Positions 9,030 to 18,626 of a stretch of DNA of 64,000 nucleotides are shown here, piece by piece. Position 1 is the first letter of the stretch; the number at the start of each line of letters is the position of its first letter. The stretch is taken from positions 1,860,001 to 1,924,000 of the forward strand of contig JASGHF010000001.1 in the NCBI GenBank assembly GCA_047602465.1, in the 5' to 3' direction. This DNA comes from JADZAI01 sp047602465. GTDB lineage: Bacteria; Pseudomonadota; Alphaproteobacteria; Micropepsales; Micropepsaceae. A program made the translations under genes and the position numbers. The notes under the pieces are model-generated. The model saw only the letters and a program-made list of their open reading frames with translations. It had not been told where the DNA came from and did no database searches.

Positions 9030-9371
9030 ATGAAACGGCTTTTCCTCAGCATGGCGCTTGCCGCAGCGGCGATCTCGCCCGCGCTTGCCCAGGCGGGCAA
9101 GCTGTCCATCGCCAACGCGTCCGAAACGACGATCGCGCATATCTATGTCTCGCCGATCGATGTTGACCGCTTCGGCCCGGACCTGCTGCGCGGCGCCAAG
9201 GTGCCGGCGGGCCAGAGCTTCGCCTTTCCGGATTTGCCCAACGGCCTCTACGACATGAAGATCGTGGACGACAAAGGCGCGGAATGCCTGCTGAAGGACG
9301 TCGATTACTTCCAGTATTCGGTCTGGACCATCAAGGCGAATTGCGGCGCCTTCGGCGGCACGGGCGGCTGA
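9030..9371 (+). CDS. Small exported protein of unknown function
   Basis: 113 residues with an N-terminal signal peptide (MKRLFLSMALAAAAISPALAQA) and a compact beta-rich mature part containing LSIANASETTIAHIYVSPID, FGPDLLRG, YDMKIVDDKGAECLL and a second cysteine near the end (KANCGAF). The two mature-part cysteines could form a disulfide. Similar small periplasmic proteins are widespread in Alphaproteobacteria without known function. The start at 9030 is chosen over the in-frame upstream codon because the signal peptide begins there and an AAGGA box lies about 12 bases upstream. Confidence 0.65.
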   Translation: MKRLFLSMALAAAAISPALAQAGKLSIANASETTIAHIYVSPIDVDRFGPDLLRGAKVPAGQSFAFPDLPNGLYDMKIVDDKGAECLLKDVDYFQYSVWTIKANCGAFGGTGG

Positions 9372-9411
9372 GTTTACCGGCGTCCTTCCAGAGGAAAACC
9401 GGGGCCGCCCA

Positions 9412-9458
9412 CGTCCTCATCCTGAGGGGGCGGCGCAGCCGCCGTCCCGAAGGACGCG
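9412..9458. repeat. REP-like intergenic repeat, copy 1
   Basis: Contains TCCTCATCCTGAGG and, after a GC-rich hairpin (GGCGGC...GCCGCC), CCGTCCCGAAGGACGCG. The same two blocks recur at 25776-25826 with a different middle. Palindromic elements of this kind are dispersed between genes in many alphaproteobacterial genomes. Confidence 0.65.
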
Positions 9459-9527
9459 ACCTGCCGGCAATCCCGTATGGCGGCCGATGACCGATCCGGG
9501 GCACAATGGCGCATCAGGAGATGCCCC

Positions 9528-11573
9528 ATGACCGCCGCCAATCCGTTCTTTGAAACCTGGACGACGCCCTTCGCGACGCCGCCGCTCGCCCGCATCCGGC
9601 CTGAGCATTTCCGCCCCGCCTTCGACGCCGCCATGGCCGAACAGCTGGCCGCCGTCGCTGCCATCGCCGCGAAGACCGGCCCGGGCGATTTCGCCGACAT
9701 CGAAGCGCTGGAGCGGTCGGGCCGCGCCCTTTTCCGCGTCAGCGCGGTGTTCGAGAACCTCTCCTCCTCCGCCTCCAATGACGCGCTGCAGGCGATCGAG
9801 CGCGAAATGTCGCCGCTGCTGTCCAAACATTCCGATGCGGTGCGCCTGAACCCCGGCCTCTTCGCCCGCGTGAAGGCGGCCCATGACGCGCGCGCCGCGC
9901 TCGGCCTCAACGCTGAGCAGACGCGGCTGGTGGAGGAACTCCACCGTGATTTCGTGCGCGGCGGGGCCGAGCTGGAAGGCGCGAAGAAGGAACGCCTGTC
10001 CGCCCTGAACGAAGAGCTGGCGACGCTCGGCACCGATTTCCGGCTGAAAGTCCTGAAGGATACCGACCGCTTCGCGCTGGTGCTGGACCGCGCCGAAGAC
10101 CTTGCGGGCCTGCCGCAATTCGTCATCGACGCCGCGGCCGAGGCGGCGCGCGAGGCCGGCATGGACGGCAAATGGGCGATCAGCCTGCAACGCCCCAGCG
10201 TCGAGCCGTTCCTGACCTTCTCGGCGCGCCGCGACCTGCGCGAGCAGGCCTATGAGGCGTGGATCAAACGCGGCGACAATGGCGACGAGAACGACACCAG
10301 CGCGATCATCGCCGAGGTGGTGAAGCTGCGCCACGAGCGCGCCAACCTGCTCGGCTACAAGACCCACGCCGCGCTGACGCTGGACGGCCGCATGGCGAAG
10401 ACGCCGGATGCGGCGAACGAATTGCTCGCCCGCGTGTGGGAACCTGCCCTGCTCCGCGCCGAGGAGGAGAAAGCCGATCTCCAGGCGATGATCGACGCCG
10501 AAGGCGGCAATTTCAAACTCGCGGCATGGGACTGGCGCTATTACGCCGAGAAACTGCGCAGCCAGCGCTACGATTTCGACCAGGCGACGCTGAAGCCCTA
10601 TCTGCAGCTGGAAAAGCTGATCGAGGCGCAGTTCGCCTGCGCCAGCCGTCTCTACGGCGTCACCTTCGAGGAGCGCCACGACATCGAGGTCTATGCGCCC
10701 GAGGTGCGCACCTGGGAGGTGAAGAAGGCCGGCAGGACCATCGCCCTCTTCTATGGCGATTATTTCGCGCGGTCGGGCAAGTCGTCGGGCGCGTGGATGT
10801 CGACCTTCCGCGACCAGGAGAAGATGGACGGCGAGGTGATCCCGCTGGTCCTCAACAACATGAATCTCAACAAGGCGCCGGCCGGCCAGCCGGTTCTGCT
10901 GTCCTATGACGACGCCGGCACGCTGTTTCACGAGTTCGGCCACGGCCTGCACGGCATGCTGTCGAACGTGACCTATCCCTATCTGTCGGGCACCGCCGTG
11001 CCGCGCGACTTCGTGGAATTCCCCAGCCAGGTGAACGAACACTGGCTGGACCAGCCCGAAGTGCTGGCCGAGTTCGCGATCCATGCCGAGACCGGCGAGG
11101 CCATGCCGCCTAAGATGATCGAAAAGCTGCTCGTCTCGCAGACCTTCAACCAGGGCTTCGCGACGGTCGAGTTTCTTTCAAGCGCCGTGTTCGACATGGA
11201 TTTGCACGCCCGCGCCGATGTCGATGCGATCGACGTGCATGCGGCCGAGATGGCGACGCGGGCGCGCCTGAAGATGCCTGAGGAAATCGCGCTGCGGCAC
11301 CGGCCGCAGCATTTCCTCCATCTCTTCGACGGCATCGCCTATTCCGCCGGCTATTACTCCTACATGTGGTCGGAGGTGCTGGACGCCGATGGCTTCGAAG
11401 CCTTTGTCGAAGCCGGAAACATCTTCGATCCGGCGGTCGCGGCGCGGCTTTACGAGTTCGTCTATTCGGCGGGCAATACGCGCGATCCGGCGGAGGCCTA
11501 TCGCCTCTTCCGCGGCCGCGATCCGGAGGTTCAGCCTCTGCTCAAAGGCCGCGGCTTCGCCGACGCCGCCTGA
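9528..11573 (+). CDS. M3-family zinc metallopeptidase (peptidyl-dipeptidase Dcp / oligopeptidase A type)
   Basis: 681 residues from ATG 9528, which has a GGAG box upstream. The zinc-binding motif HEFGHGLHGMLS starts at His468, and the third ligand and supporting residues lie in the following EFPSQVNEHWL segment, as in thimet-like peptidases. The N-terminal helical half (about 1-200) is typical of Dcp/OpdA. There is no signal peptide, so a cytoplasmic role in degrading short peptides is expected. Dcp removes C-terminal dipeptides and OpdA cleaves internally; sequence alone does not separate them here. The last 43 bp overlap the convergent EF-hand gene. Confidence 0.88.
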   Translation: MTAANPFFETWTTPFATPPLARIRPEHFRPAFDAAMAEQLAAVAAIAAKTGPGDFADIEALERSGRALFRVSAVFENLSSSASNDALQAIEREMSPLLSKHSDAVRLNPGLFARVKAAHDARAALGLNAEQTRLVEELHRDFVRGGAELEGAKKERLSALNEELATLGTDFRLKVLKDTDRFALVLDRAEDLAGLPQFVIDAAAEAAREAGMDGKWAISLQRPSVEPFLTFSARRDLREQAYEAWIKRGDNGDENDTSAIIAEVVKLRHERANLLGYKTHAALTLDGRMAKTPDAANELLARVWEPALLRAEEEKADLQAMIDAEGGNFKLAAWDWRYYAEKLRSQRYDFDQATLKPYLQLEKLIEAQFACASRLYGVTFEERHDIEVYAPEVRTWEVKKAGRTIALFYGDYFARSGKSSGAWMSTFRDQEKMDGEVIPLVLNNMNLNKAPAGQPVLLSYDDAGTLFHEFGHGLHGMLSNVTYPYLSGTAVPRDFVEFPSQVNEHWLDQPEVLAEFAIHAETGEAMPPKMIEKLLVSQTFNQGFATVEFLSSAVFDMDLHARADVDAIDVHAAEMATRARLKMPEEIALRHRPQHFLHLFDGIAYSAGYYSYMWSEVLDADGFEAFVEAGNIFDPAVAARLYEFVYSAGNTRDPAEAYRLFRGRDPEVQPLLKGRGFADAA

Positions 11574-12001
11574 TCGCCGAGCCTCATCGAAACGGGCGCA
11601 GCGATGCCGTAGCGCCCGTTCGCGTCATGGAGTTCGGCGATGCTGAGATAATTGTCCATGTCGGCGTCCATCGCATCGAACGCCACGTCCATGCCGTCGA
11701 TGAATTCCTGCACGCCGACCGAGGTCACCGCGCCGTCGCCATTGTTGTCGAACAGCGCCAGGTCGGCCGACGTGAACGGAAACTCCGCAGACGTGATGAG
11801 GCCGTCCTTGTCGGCGTCGGCGGCCTGCGCGATGTCGGCGACGGCGGTGCGGTATTCGACGCGCGAAATGCGGTCATCGCCGTCATGATCGATCAGGCCG
11901 GCGGCCATGACAGGCGCCAGCGCTGCGAGGCCCACGCCCAGCAGCAATGCCGTCAATGTCCGGACAGTCGCCATGGATAAGGGATAGCTTGCCAGGCGCA
12001 T
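11531..12001 (-). CDS. Exported EF-hand calcium-binding protein
   Basis: About 156 residues from ATG 12001 (or 136 from 11974, MATVRTLTALLLG, which begins the signal peptide directly). After the signal peptide come EF-hand loops DHDGDDRISRVEY, DADKDGLITSAEF, DNNGDGAVTSVGVQEF and DADMDNYLSIAEL, so four calcium-loop-like units, the third and fourth slightly degenerate. Proteins of this kind bind calcium outside the cytoplasm; the partner is unknown. The C-terminus overlaps the convergent M3 peptidase gene by 43 bp. Confidence 0.72.
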   Translation of the reverse strand: MRLASYPLSMATVRTLTALLLGVGLAALAPVMAAGLIDHDGDDRISRVEYRTAVADIAQAADADKDGLITSAEFPFTSADLALFDNNGDGAVTSVGVQEFIDGMDVAFDAMDADMDNYLSIAELHDANGRYGIAAPVSMRLGDQAASAKPRPLSRG

Positions 12002-12049
12002 GCTTTCCAAGTGACGTGTGCGACAGAATACCAAGGTAACGGACGGGTC

Positions 12050-13333
12050 ATGCGCCTTCCTGCGGTTCTGATGGTTTGTGCGGTTCTGGCGGCCGGTTCC
12101 GCCTTTCCGGCGACGGATCAGTTTCTGAAATCACAGGCGCTGCGCCAGGATGCGGCGGATGCGGCGGCGAAGGGCGACTACGCCGCGGCGCAGGCCGCGC
12201 TGACCGAAGCGCTGCGTCTGCGCCCCGGGCATCCCGGCATCCTGCTCGCGCTGGCCTCCGCCGAGGCGCATACGGGCGACGGCGAAAGCGCGATGACCCA
12301 TCTGCAGCAATACGCGACGATGGGCCTCGTCGCCCGCATCGCCGACCGGCCGGAGTTCCTGAGCCTGACGCTGAAGCCCCGCTTCATCGGCGCCAAGGTG
12401 CACATCGAGATGAACGCCGAGCCGAAAGGCGAGCCGGTGAAGGCGTTCACGCTCGGCCCCGGCGCGGCGCTGTTCGAGGGCCTCGCCGTCGACGGCGCGC
12501 AGGCTTTCGCCGGCAGCGTGCGCGAGCGGCGCGTGGTGCGGATCGAAGGCGGCGTGGCCAGGGACTTCATCGCGCCCGGCTCCGGCGGCCTCTTCAGCGT
12601 CTTCGGCCTCGCCATCGACAAGTCGCGCGGCCTGATCTGGGCGGCCAGCACCGCCGGCGTCCTCACGCCCGATCTTGAACCCGGCGCGCTGGGCGCAGCC
12701 GGCGTCTTCGCCTTCGATCTGGAGACGGGCGCGCCGAAAGCCAGCGCGCTGCTCGCCGCCGATGTGAAGGCCGCCATCGGCGATGTCGCGGTCGCGGCCG
12801 ACGGCACGGTCTATGCCAGCGACAGCGCCAATGCCGCGATCTGGCGGCTGAAGCCCGGCGCGAAGGAACTGGAGCGCGTCTTCGACGATCCGCGTTTCGT
12901 TTCGCCGCAGGGGCTGGCGGTCAGCGCCGACCAGCGTTTCCTGCTGGTGGCCGACTACGCGATGGGCCTTTTCGCGATCGATCTCCAGTCGGCCAGGATG
13001 CGGACCGTCTCGGCGCCCTCCGCCGTCACGCTGCTGGGGATCGACGGCCTCAGCCGGGCGGATGACGGCACGCTCATCGCGACGCAGAACGGCATCGCGC
13101 CGGAACGGGTGATCGCCCTGACGCTCGATCCGGACGCGGTGCGGATCGCGCGCGTGCGGGTGCTGGCCGCGAATTCGCCGCTGCATGACGGCATCACGCT
13201 CGCCGCCGCGGCCGGACCGTTCGTCTACTACATCGCCAACGCCCCATGGGCGCGCTTCGACGAAGAGGGAAAAGACACCGGCACGGGCGCGTTCGCGGAC
13301 GCCATCGTCGCCAAGGTCGCGATCGGTCCCTGA
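12050..13333 (+). CDS. Exported TPR plus SMP-30/NHL-like beta-propeller protein
   Basis: 427 residues from ATG 12050, with a signal peptide (MRLPAVLMVCAVLAAGSAFPA). Residues about 25-110 form TPR-like helices (GDYAAAQAALTEALRLRPGHPGILLALASAEAHTG, in pieces). The remainder has repeated propeller-strand motifs (LFEGLAVDG, SVFGLAIDKSRGLIWAAS, DVAVAADGTVYASD, PQGLAVSADQRFLLVADY, LLGIDGLSRADDGTLIATQ). These resemble SMP-30/gluconolactonase or NHL propellers. Location is probably periplasmic. No substrate can be assigned. It is divergent from the EF-hand gene and ends at a strong hairpin shared with the convergent diiron gene. Confidence 0.7.
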   Translation: MRLPAVLMVCAVLAAGSAFPATDQFLKSQALRQDAADAAAKGDYAAAQAALTEALRLRPGHPGILLALASAEAHTGDGESAMTHLQQYATMGLVARIADRPEFLSLTLKPRFIGAKVHIEMNAEPKGEPVKAFTLGPGAALFEGLAVDGAQAFAGSVRERRVVRIEGGVARDFIAPGSGGLFSVFGLAIDKSRGLIWAASTAGVLTPDLEPGALGAAGVFAFDLETGAPKASALLAADVKAAIGDVAVAADGTVYASDSANAAIWRLKPGAKELERVFDDPRFVSPQGLAVSADQRFLLVADYAMGLFAIDLQSARMRTVSAPSAVTLLGIDGLSRADDGTLIATQNGIAPERVIALTLDPDAVRIARVRVLAANSPLHDGITLAAAAGPFVYYIANAPWARFDEEGKDTGTGAFADAIVAKVAIGP

Positions 13334-13359
13334 ACGGCCCGGAACGGCCCGGAACGGAA

Positions 13360-13387
13360 AAGGGCGGCGCATCGCTGCGCCGCCCTT
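13360..13387. terminator. Bidirectional terminator-like hairpin
   Basis: Perfect 12-bp stem AAGGGCGGCGCA / TGCGCCGCCCTT with a TCGC loop, between convergent genes. A-rich bases on the left and T at the right end suit both directions. It is preceded by two tandem copies of ACGGCCCGGA (13334-13357). Confidence 0.75.
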
Positions 13388-13412
13388 CGCAAAGCCTGTC
13401 TTGCGGGCGCGC

Positions 13413-14543
13413 CTATTCGGCGGCCATCAGCAGCGACCCGGTCTTGGCGTTGGCGCCGAAATTCACGGTCTGCAGGAACTTGATGCCGTCTTCGGCGATC
13501 GCATCGCCGACCATCTCGTCGCCCTCGCCCTTCAGCTCGTCCATGTTGACGTAGGTCGAGTAGAACGCCTTGGTGCGGTCGGTGATGACGCCGGCCTTCA
13601 GCAGCGTCTTGATCAGAACGCGGAAGATGTCCGACGAGTCCGACATGCGCTTCTTGCGCTCCTCGTCGGTGATCGCCTCGATGAGGGCGGCCTGCGCGTC
13701 CTGCCAGTCGATGCCGTAGCGGCCATAGACTTCCTTCATCTGCTCAGGGTTGATCAGGTTGAACAGCAGGGTCTGGAAGCAGGTCGCCGCCCAGTCCTCG
13801 ATGATCTCCTGCTCTTCCTTCGACAGCTTGGGGATCGTGCGGTCGGCCCAGATCTTGCCGAACTTGTGGTGGAACGCCTCGTCCGTCATCACCAGCTGCA
13901 TCAGCTTCACCAGCAGCGGGTCGCGGGCCTTGTTGTACATGGTCGCGAAAGCGCCCATGGCGAGGCCTTCGACCAGCATCTGCATGCCGACGATCTTCTT
14001 GTAGACCTCCGGTGCGTTGACGAGATCGGTGAGGAGATTGCCGAGCGTCGGGCCGACGGGGAGCGGCTTGCCCCAGCGGGCCTGGACGTATTTGGAGAAG
14101 GCCGCGACGTGGCGGGCTTCCTCGCGCGTCTGGTTGGCGGCGTATTCCTGGGCGCCCGGGTCACGCAGGATGTGGCAGAGCGAGGCCGAGAGCGACAGCG
14201 CGCCCTGCTCGCCGTGCAGGATCGAGGAGAGCATCCAGCGAGTGCTCTCGTTGATGAAGCCGACGCGGTCCTTGGCCGACATGTTCTCGCCGACGCGGGT
14301 GGCGAAGATCGGGAACATTTCCTCCGGCAGCAGGGCCTCGTTCTCCAGGTCGAACGGCTCGGAGAAGTCGATATATTTCTTGTCCAGCGGATCCCAGAAA
14401 TGGTCGTGGGTCGCGGAAATGATCTTGTCGAAGGCGGTGGAGCGCTGGCCGTAGCGCTCGACATCCATCATCGAGGGGAAATCCTTCGGATCGACGGCGT
14501 CGTAGGCGTTGTCCTTGGTGATCTGCTGAACGGTCGTGGTCAT
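13413..14543 (-). CDS. Diiron ferritin-like protein (putative oxygenase/oxidase)
   Basis: 376 residues, no signal peptide. The helical core keeps a full set of diiron ligands: E in ILHGEQGALSLS, ExxH in REEARHVAAF, E in MLVEGLAMGAF and DExxHH in TDEAFHHKFGK. This is the pattern of the ferritin-like/R2-like superfamily. It is not a ribonucleotide reductase subunit by overall sequence and no closer family can be named. It faces away from the RND transporter gene across a 552-bp gap, and a link to lipid or hydrocarbon modification is only a guess from that neighbour. It shares the terminator at 13360 with the gene on its 3' side. Confidence 0.72.
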   Translation of the reverse strand: MTTTVQQITKDNAYDAVDPKDFPSMMDVERYGQRSTAFDKIISATHDHFWDPLDKKYIDFSEPFDLENEALLPEEMFPIFATRVGENMSAKDRVGFINESTRWMLSSILHGEQGALSLSASLCHILRDPGAQEYAANQTREEARHVAAFSKYVQARWGKPLPVGPTLGNLLTDLVNAPEVYKKIVGMQMLVEGLAMGAFATMYNKARDPLLVKLMQLVMTDEAFHHKFGKIWADRTIPKLSKEEQEIIEDWAATCFQTLLFNLINPEQMKEVYGRYGIDWQDAQAALIEAITDEERKKRMSDSSDIFRVLIKTLLKAGVITDRTKAFYSTYVNMDELKGEGDEMVGDAIAEDGIKFLQTVNFGANAKTGSLLMAAE

Positions 14544-15095
14544 CGCTCTGGCTCCCGATTGCGTCTGCCGGACTTCGGGCCGGCTCTCACCCTACCTTTA
14601 CCCACAAAACGCTTCCGGTCAATTAAACATGACGCTCGTGTCACGAATTTAATGACGCCGCCGTCATCCTGTCGCGGTCCAGACAGGGCGCGGCAGACGC
14701 CCTGCGAACGGTTTTTGACTCTACGGCACTGCTGCAACGCAGCATAAATGCTGGATTGACCTAGGATTTCTGCCCCTTCACAGTAAAAACGCGTTCCCGG
14801 CGTCCATGCGCTCGAGGGACGGACGCGTGTGTCCGCGTGGGCCGGGGGGCTTGAACGGACGGGGCAAGCCGGCCGCCAGGGGGCGGGGCAAGCCCACAGC
14901 ACGCGCAACAAGAACAGGGACTGCCAGGGAGACGCCGCAGCGCACGGCCGGTTCAGGCCGCCGCGCCTGCCTTTCGCGCCGCATCTCTGATGCCGTTCCA
15001 AGGGACGTCGCTTGGCGCCCACGCGCTTGCGCGCGGGCGCGCTTCAGGAATTCGGCAACCGGCCGGCGAGACCGGACAGGGGAAGAGTAAGCACC
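14544..15095. other. 552-bp divergent intergenic region
   Basis: No convincing gene is seen. The stretch separates the diiron gene (minus) from the RND transporter (plus) and should hold both promoters. Two direct copies of GGGGCAAGCC (about 14860-14920) are visible. The part nearest the diiron gene (14600-14780) is less GC-rich than the rest. GGGGAAGAG before 15096 is the likely ribosome-binding site of the transporter. Confidence 0.5.
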
Positions 15096-18000
15096 ATGGT
15101 CAAGTCTATCGAGCGCATCATTTTCGGAGCGCGCGCCTACATCCTGATCGCGATCGCGTTGTTCACGATCGCGATGGGCTATTTCGCCGGCGGGCTGAAG
15201 CTCGATGCCGGCATCGAGAAGATGTGGCCGGAGAAGCACGAATACGTCGATACGTTCCGCCAGTACCAGGCGAGCCTGCCGGGCGCGAAGCGCATGATCG
15301 TCGCGCTGCACGCGAAAGACGACAAGCCGGGCGCGATCTGGGACGCGAACTTCCTCGCCACCCTCAACGGCCTCACCCAGGATCTCTTCTTCATCCCCGG
15401 CATCGACCGCAAGACGGTGACGAGCCTGTGGACGCCCAACACGCGCTTCTTCGAAATCACCGAGGAAGGCATCAGCGCCGACGACGTGATCGGCGGCACC
15501 ACGACGGCCTCCACCGTCGGCCGTCCCGGCGTCATCGAGAAGATCCAGAACAACGTCATCCGCGGCGGCTTCGTCGGCCGTCTCGTCTCCAACGACTTCA
15601 CCGCCGCGCTGGTGCAGGCCGAAATCCTGGAGTTCGATCCCTCGACCGGCGAGAAGCTGGACTTCTTCGACTTCAACGACCGCATCGAGACGACGCTGCG
15701 CGAGCGCTTCCAGAGCCCCGGCGGCCCGGCGCTTTGGTATGTCGATCAGCGCCTCGACGAGATCAAGGACGGCTTCATCGAGAAGACCAGGAACGCCGAG
15801 CGCGAACTCCCCATCGCCCGCGCCAATCTTGAGAAGCTGCAGGGCAAGACCGACGACGCCTCCAAGTCGCAGATCGAAATCCTCACCGCCGACATCGCGG
15901 CGATGGAGAAGCAGATCGCCGAATGCCCCGTTCCCTCGGGCTTCTTCCACAAGGTGAAGACGATGTTCGCGGGCGACGATTTCGTCCCGAACTGCGGCGA
16001 ATACGCCGCCGACGTGAAGAAGCAGCTGCCCACGATGGAGCTGAACTACGGCCCCGTCGTCGGCTCGTACTACACGACCTTCAAGACCAAGCTGGACGAG
16101 ATCGCGGCGAAGAACCTGCCGCCCGCCGAGCAGTACGCAGCGCTGAAGGCCGAGATCGCCACCTGGCGCGACGCCGTGAAGGGCGAAGCCGCGCCGTATG
16201 AAGTCCACGTCATCGGCCTCGCCAAGGCGCTCGCCGATATCGGCAACGGCGCCAAGGAAGTGGTGATCTTCTTCGCCCTCGCCTTCGTGCTGACCGTCGC
16301 CGCCGTGTGGTGGTACTGCCGCTCGTGGCCGCTGACCTTCCTCACCGTCGGCTGCTCGCTCGTTTCGGTGGTCTGGCAGTTCGGCATCATCGCGCTTCTG
16401 GGCTACGGCCTCGATCCGCTCGCGATCCTGGTGCCGTTCCTCGTCTTCGCCATCGGCGTCAGCCACGGCATCCAGCAGATGAACCTGCTGACCGACGGCC
16501 TCAGCCAGGGCATGGATGCGGGCCGCGCCGCCCGCTACTCGTTCTCGGGCCTTCTGATCCCCGGCACGATGGCGCTGGTCACCGCCCTCGTCGGCTTCGC
16601 GACGCTCTATCTCGTCCCGATTCCGATGATCAAGGAACTGGCGATCGCCTCCTCCATCGGCGTCGCGCTGAAGATGATCACCAACCTCATCATGCTGCCG
16701 CTCGTCGCGTCGCTGATGAAGTTCAAGGGCGACTACCGCGCCATCGTCACGATGCAGCGCGAACGCGCCAAGGGCATCGTGCGCATGCTCGGCGGCATCG
16801 CGGAAAAGAAGTTCGCGATCCCGTTCTTCTTCGTCTCGCTGGGCCTTCTGGCTCTTGCCGTCTATTTCGGCCTGCAGCGCCAGATCGGCGACGTGCATGC
16901 CGGCATGCCGGAGCTGAAGCAGGACCACCAGTACAACAAGGACGCCCGCCTCATCGCGGGCAAGTTCAACCAGGCCCTCGACATCTTCACGGTCATCGTC
17001 GAGACGCCGCCGCAGGCATGCATCAAGTACCCCTATATGGAGTACATCAACCGCCTCACCTGGAACCTGCGCAACGTGCCGGGCGTCGTCACGGTGGTTT
17101 CGGCCGCCGAACTCGCCAAGCAGCTGAACGCCGGCTGGTATGAGGGCAACCTCAAATGGCGCGGCCTGCCGCAGAACCAGTTCTCGCTGGTTCAGGCGAC
17201 CAGCCCAATCCCGTCGACGGCGGGCGTTCTGAACGCCGAGTGCACGCTGATGCCGATCCACGTCTTCCTGAAGGACGGCAAGGCGGAAACCATCGCCCGC
17301 GTCGTCACGGCGGTGAAGGAATGGCGCGCCAACAAGTATCTGCCCGCCGCGCTCAACCACGGCGTCGACAACAAGAACGGCACCTGGACCCTGGCCACCG
17401 CCGAACTCGACGGCCTGACCTACACGCCGCAGCTGCGTGAAGCCGACGACCCGCAGGAGCTGTCGCTGGTCGTCACCGGCTTCCAGACGACGCCGGTCGC
17501 CGCGGCCGACGACAATGTCTGGGAGGTGTCGAAAGACGCCATCGCCGATCTCGTCCTGACGCCGGCCGAAGGCACGGTTCCGGGCCACCAGATCACGCTC
17601 AAGATGGACGCGATCAAGGGCAACGGCGAGAACGCGGAAGTCGTCGTCGAAAGCGAACTGCGCGTCGATGCCCGCCAGCCGGGCGCGCGCGTGCCGCTGG
17701 ATGTCATGGCCGCCTTCGCGGGCAAGGACATCGCGTCGGCCACCGCCATCCGCATCACGTCGCTGGAAGGCGGCGAGGTCGGCCACCGCATCCAGGTCTA
17801 TAACGGCTCGGTCCCGGTGAAGCTTGGCGATGCCGGCGTCTCGCAGCCGATCGGCGATGCGGTGAAGAAGGCGCTGGAAGGCCAGGACACGGCCAAGGCG
17901 ACCGAGATCGAAGTCGCCGGCACCGAGGTCTCGATGTATATCCGCCTCGCGGCGGGTAACTCGGGCATCGCGGCGGCGGTGAACGAGGAGATCCACGAAC

Positions 18001-18539
18001 AGGAACTGCCCATGACGCTCATCGTCTATGCGGTGATCATCCTGCTCGTCATCATCACCTTCTTCGACTGGCGCGCGACGCTGTGCTGCACCGTGCCGCT
18101 GACCTTCGCGACCTTCTTCGGCTACTGGTTCATGCACACCATGGGCATCGGCCTGAAGGTTTCGACGCTGCCGGTGATGGTGCTCGCGGTCGGTATCGGC
18201 GTCGACTACGCCTTCTACATCTATGACCGCCTGCAGCACTTCCTCGCGGAAGGCGACGACATCACCACGGCCTACAAGAAGACGATGGAGAAGACGGGCA
18301 TGGCCGTCACCTTCACCGCCATCACGCTGGCCATCGGCGTCTCGACCTGGTCGTTCTCGGACCTCAAGTTCCAGGCCGACATGGGCATGCTGCTGACCTT
18401 CATGTTCCTCATCAACATGATCAACGCCGTCACCATCCTGCCGGCGATGGCGGTGACGCTGGATACGTTCATCCCGCGCCGCGGCCGTCCGAAGATGCAC
18501 GGCCTCCACGCCTCCGACCCCGCCGACAACGTGGTGTGA
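15096..18539 (+). CDS. MMPL/RND-superfamily transporter
   Basis: 1147 residues, chosen start MVKSIERIIFGARAY with a purine-rich site before it. The architecture is the two-fold RND repeat: TM1, a large periplasmic loop (about 45-405), a block of TM helices with sterol-sensing-like text (about 410-610), a second very large periplasmic part (about 640-1000), and a final TM block near 1005-1130 with GIGVDYAFYIYDRLQ. The MMPL subgroup exports lipids or hydrophobic compounds. The second loop contains an unusual beta-rich insert (residues about 800-980). No MFP or outer-membrane partner is adjacent. The substrate is unknown; the divergent diiron enzyme may act in the same process. Confidence 0.82.
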   Translation: MVKSIERIIFGARAYILIAIALFTIAMGYFAGGLKLDAGIEKMWPEKHEYVDTFRQYQASLPGAKRMIVALHAKDDKPGAIWDANFLATLNGLTQDLFFIPGIDRKTVTSLWTPNTRFFEITEEGISADDVIGGTTTASTVGRPGVIEKIQNNVIRGGFVGRLVSNDFTAALVQAEILEFDPSTGEKLDFFDFNDRIETTLRERFQSPGGPALWYVDQRLDEIKDGFIEKTRNAERELPIARANLEKLQGKTDDASKSQIEILTADIAAMEKQIAECPVPSGFFHKVKTMFAGDDFVPNCGEYAADVKKQLPTMELNYGPVVGSYYTTFKTKLDEIAAKNLPPAEQYAALKAEIATWRDAVKGEAAPYEVHVIGLAKALADIGNGAKEVVIFFALAFVLTVAAVWWYCRSWPLTFLTVGCSLVSVVWQFGIIALLGYGLDPLAILVPFLVFAIGVSHGIQQMNLLTDGLSQGMDAGRAARYSFSGLLIPGTMALVTALVGFATLYLVPIPMIKELAIASSIGVALKMITNLIMLPLVASLMKFKGDYRAIVTMQRERAKGIVRMLGGIAEKKFAIPFFFVSLGLLALAVYFGLQRQIGDVHAGMPELKQDHQYNKDARLIAGKFNQALDIFTVIVETPPQACIKYPYMEYINRLTWNLRNVPGVVTVVSAAELAKQLNAGWYEGNLKWRGLPQNQFSLVQATSPIPSTAGVLNAECTLMPIHVFLKDGKAETIARVVTAVKEWRANKYLPAALNHGVDNKNGTWTLATAELDGLTYTPQLREADDPQELSLVVTGFQTTPVAAADDNVWEVSKDAIADLVLTPAEGTVPGHQITLKMDAIKGNGENAEVVVESELRVDARQPGARVPLDVMAAFAGKDIASATAIRITSLEGGEVGHRIQVYNGSVPVKLGDAGVSQPIGDAVKKALEGQDTAKATEIEVAGTEVSMYIRLAAGNSGIAAAVNEEIHEQELPMTLIVYAVIILLVIITFFDWRATLCCTVPLTFATFFGYWFMHTMGIGLKVSTLPVMVLAVGIGVDYAFYIYDRLQHFLAEGDDITTAYKKTMEKTGMAVTFTAITLAIGVSTWSFSDLKFQADMGMLLTFMFLINMINAVTILPAMAVTLDTFIPRRGRPKMHGLHASDPADNVV

Positions 18540-18568
18540 CGGCGGGCCGGTCAGGACCGATCGACAAA

Positions 18569-18600
18569 AAGGGCCGGGGGAAACCCCGGCCCTTCTTCTT
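18569..18600 (+). terminator. Rho-independent terminator after the RND gene
   Basis: Stem AAGGGCCGGGG / CCCCGGCCCTT with a GAAA loop, followed by the T-rich TCTTCTT. It lies 30 bp after the transporter stop. Confidence 0.85.
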
Positions 18601-18626
18601 TGCGCCGCTTGCTCACGACCCGATTG

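Noticed and set aside
14778..18509. 1243-codon minus-strand frame antisense to the RND gene
   Set aside because: High-GC shadow of a real gene: arginine/histidine-rich text without any family match.
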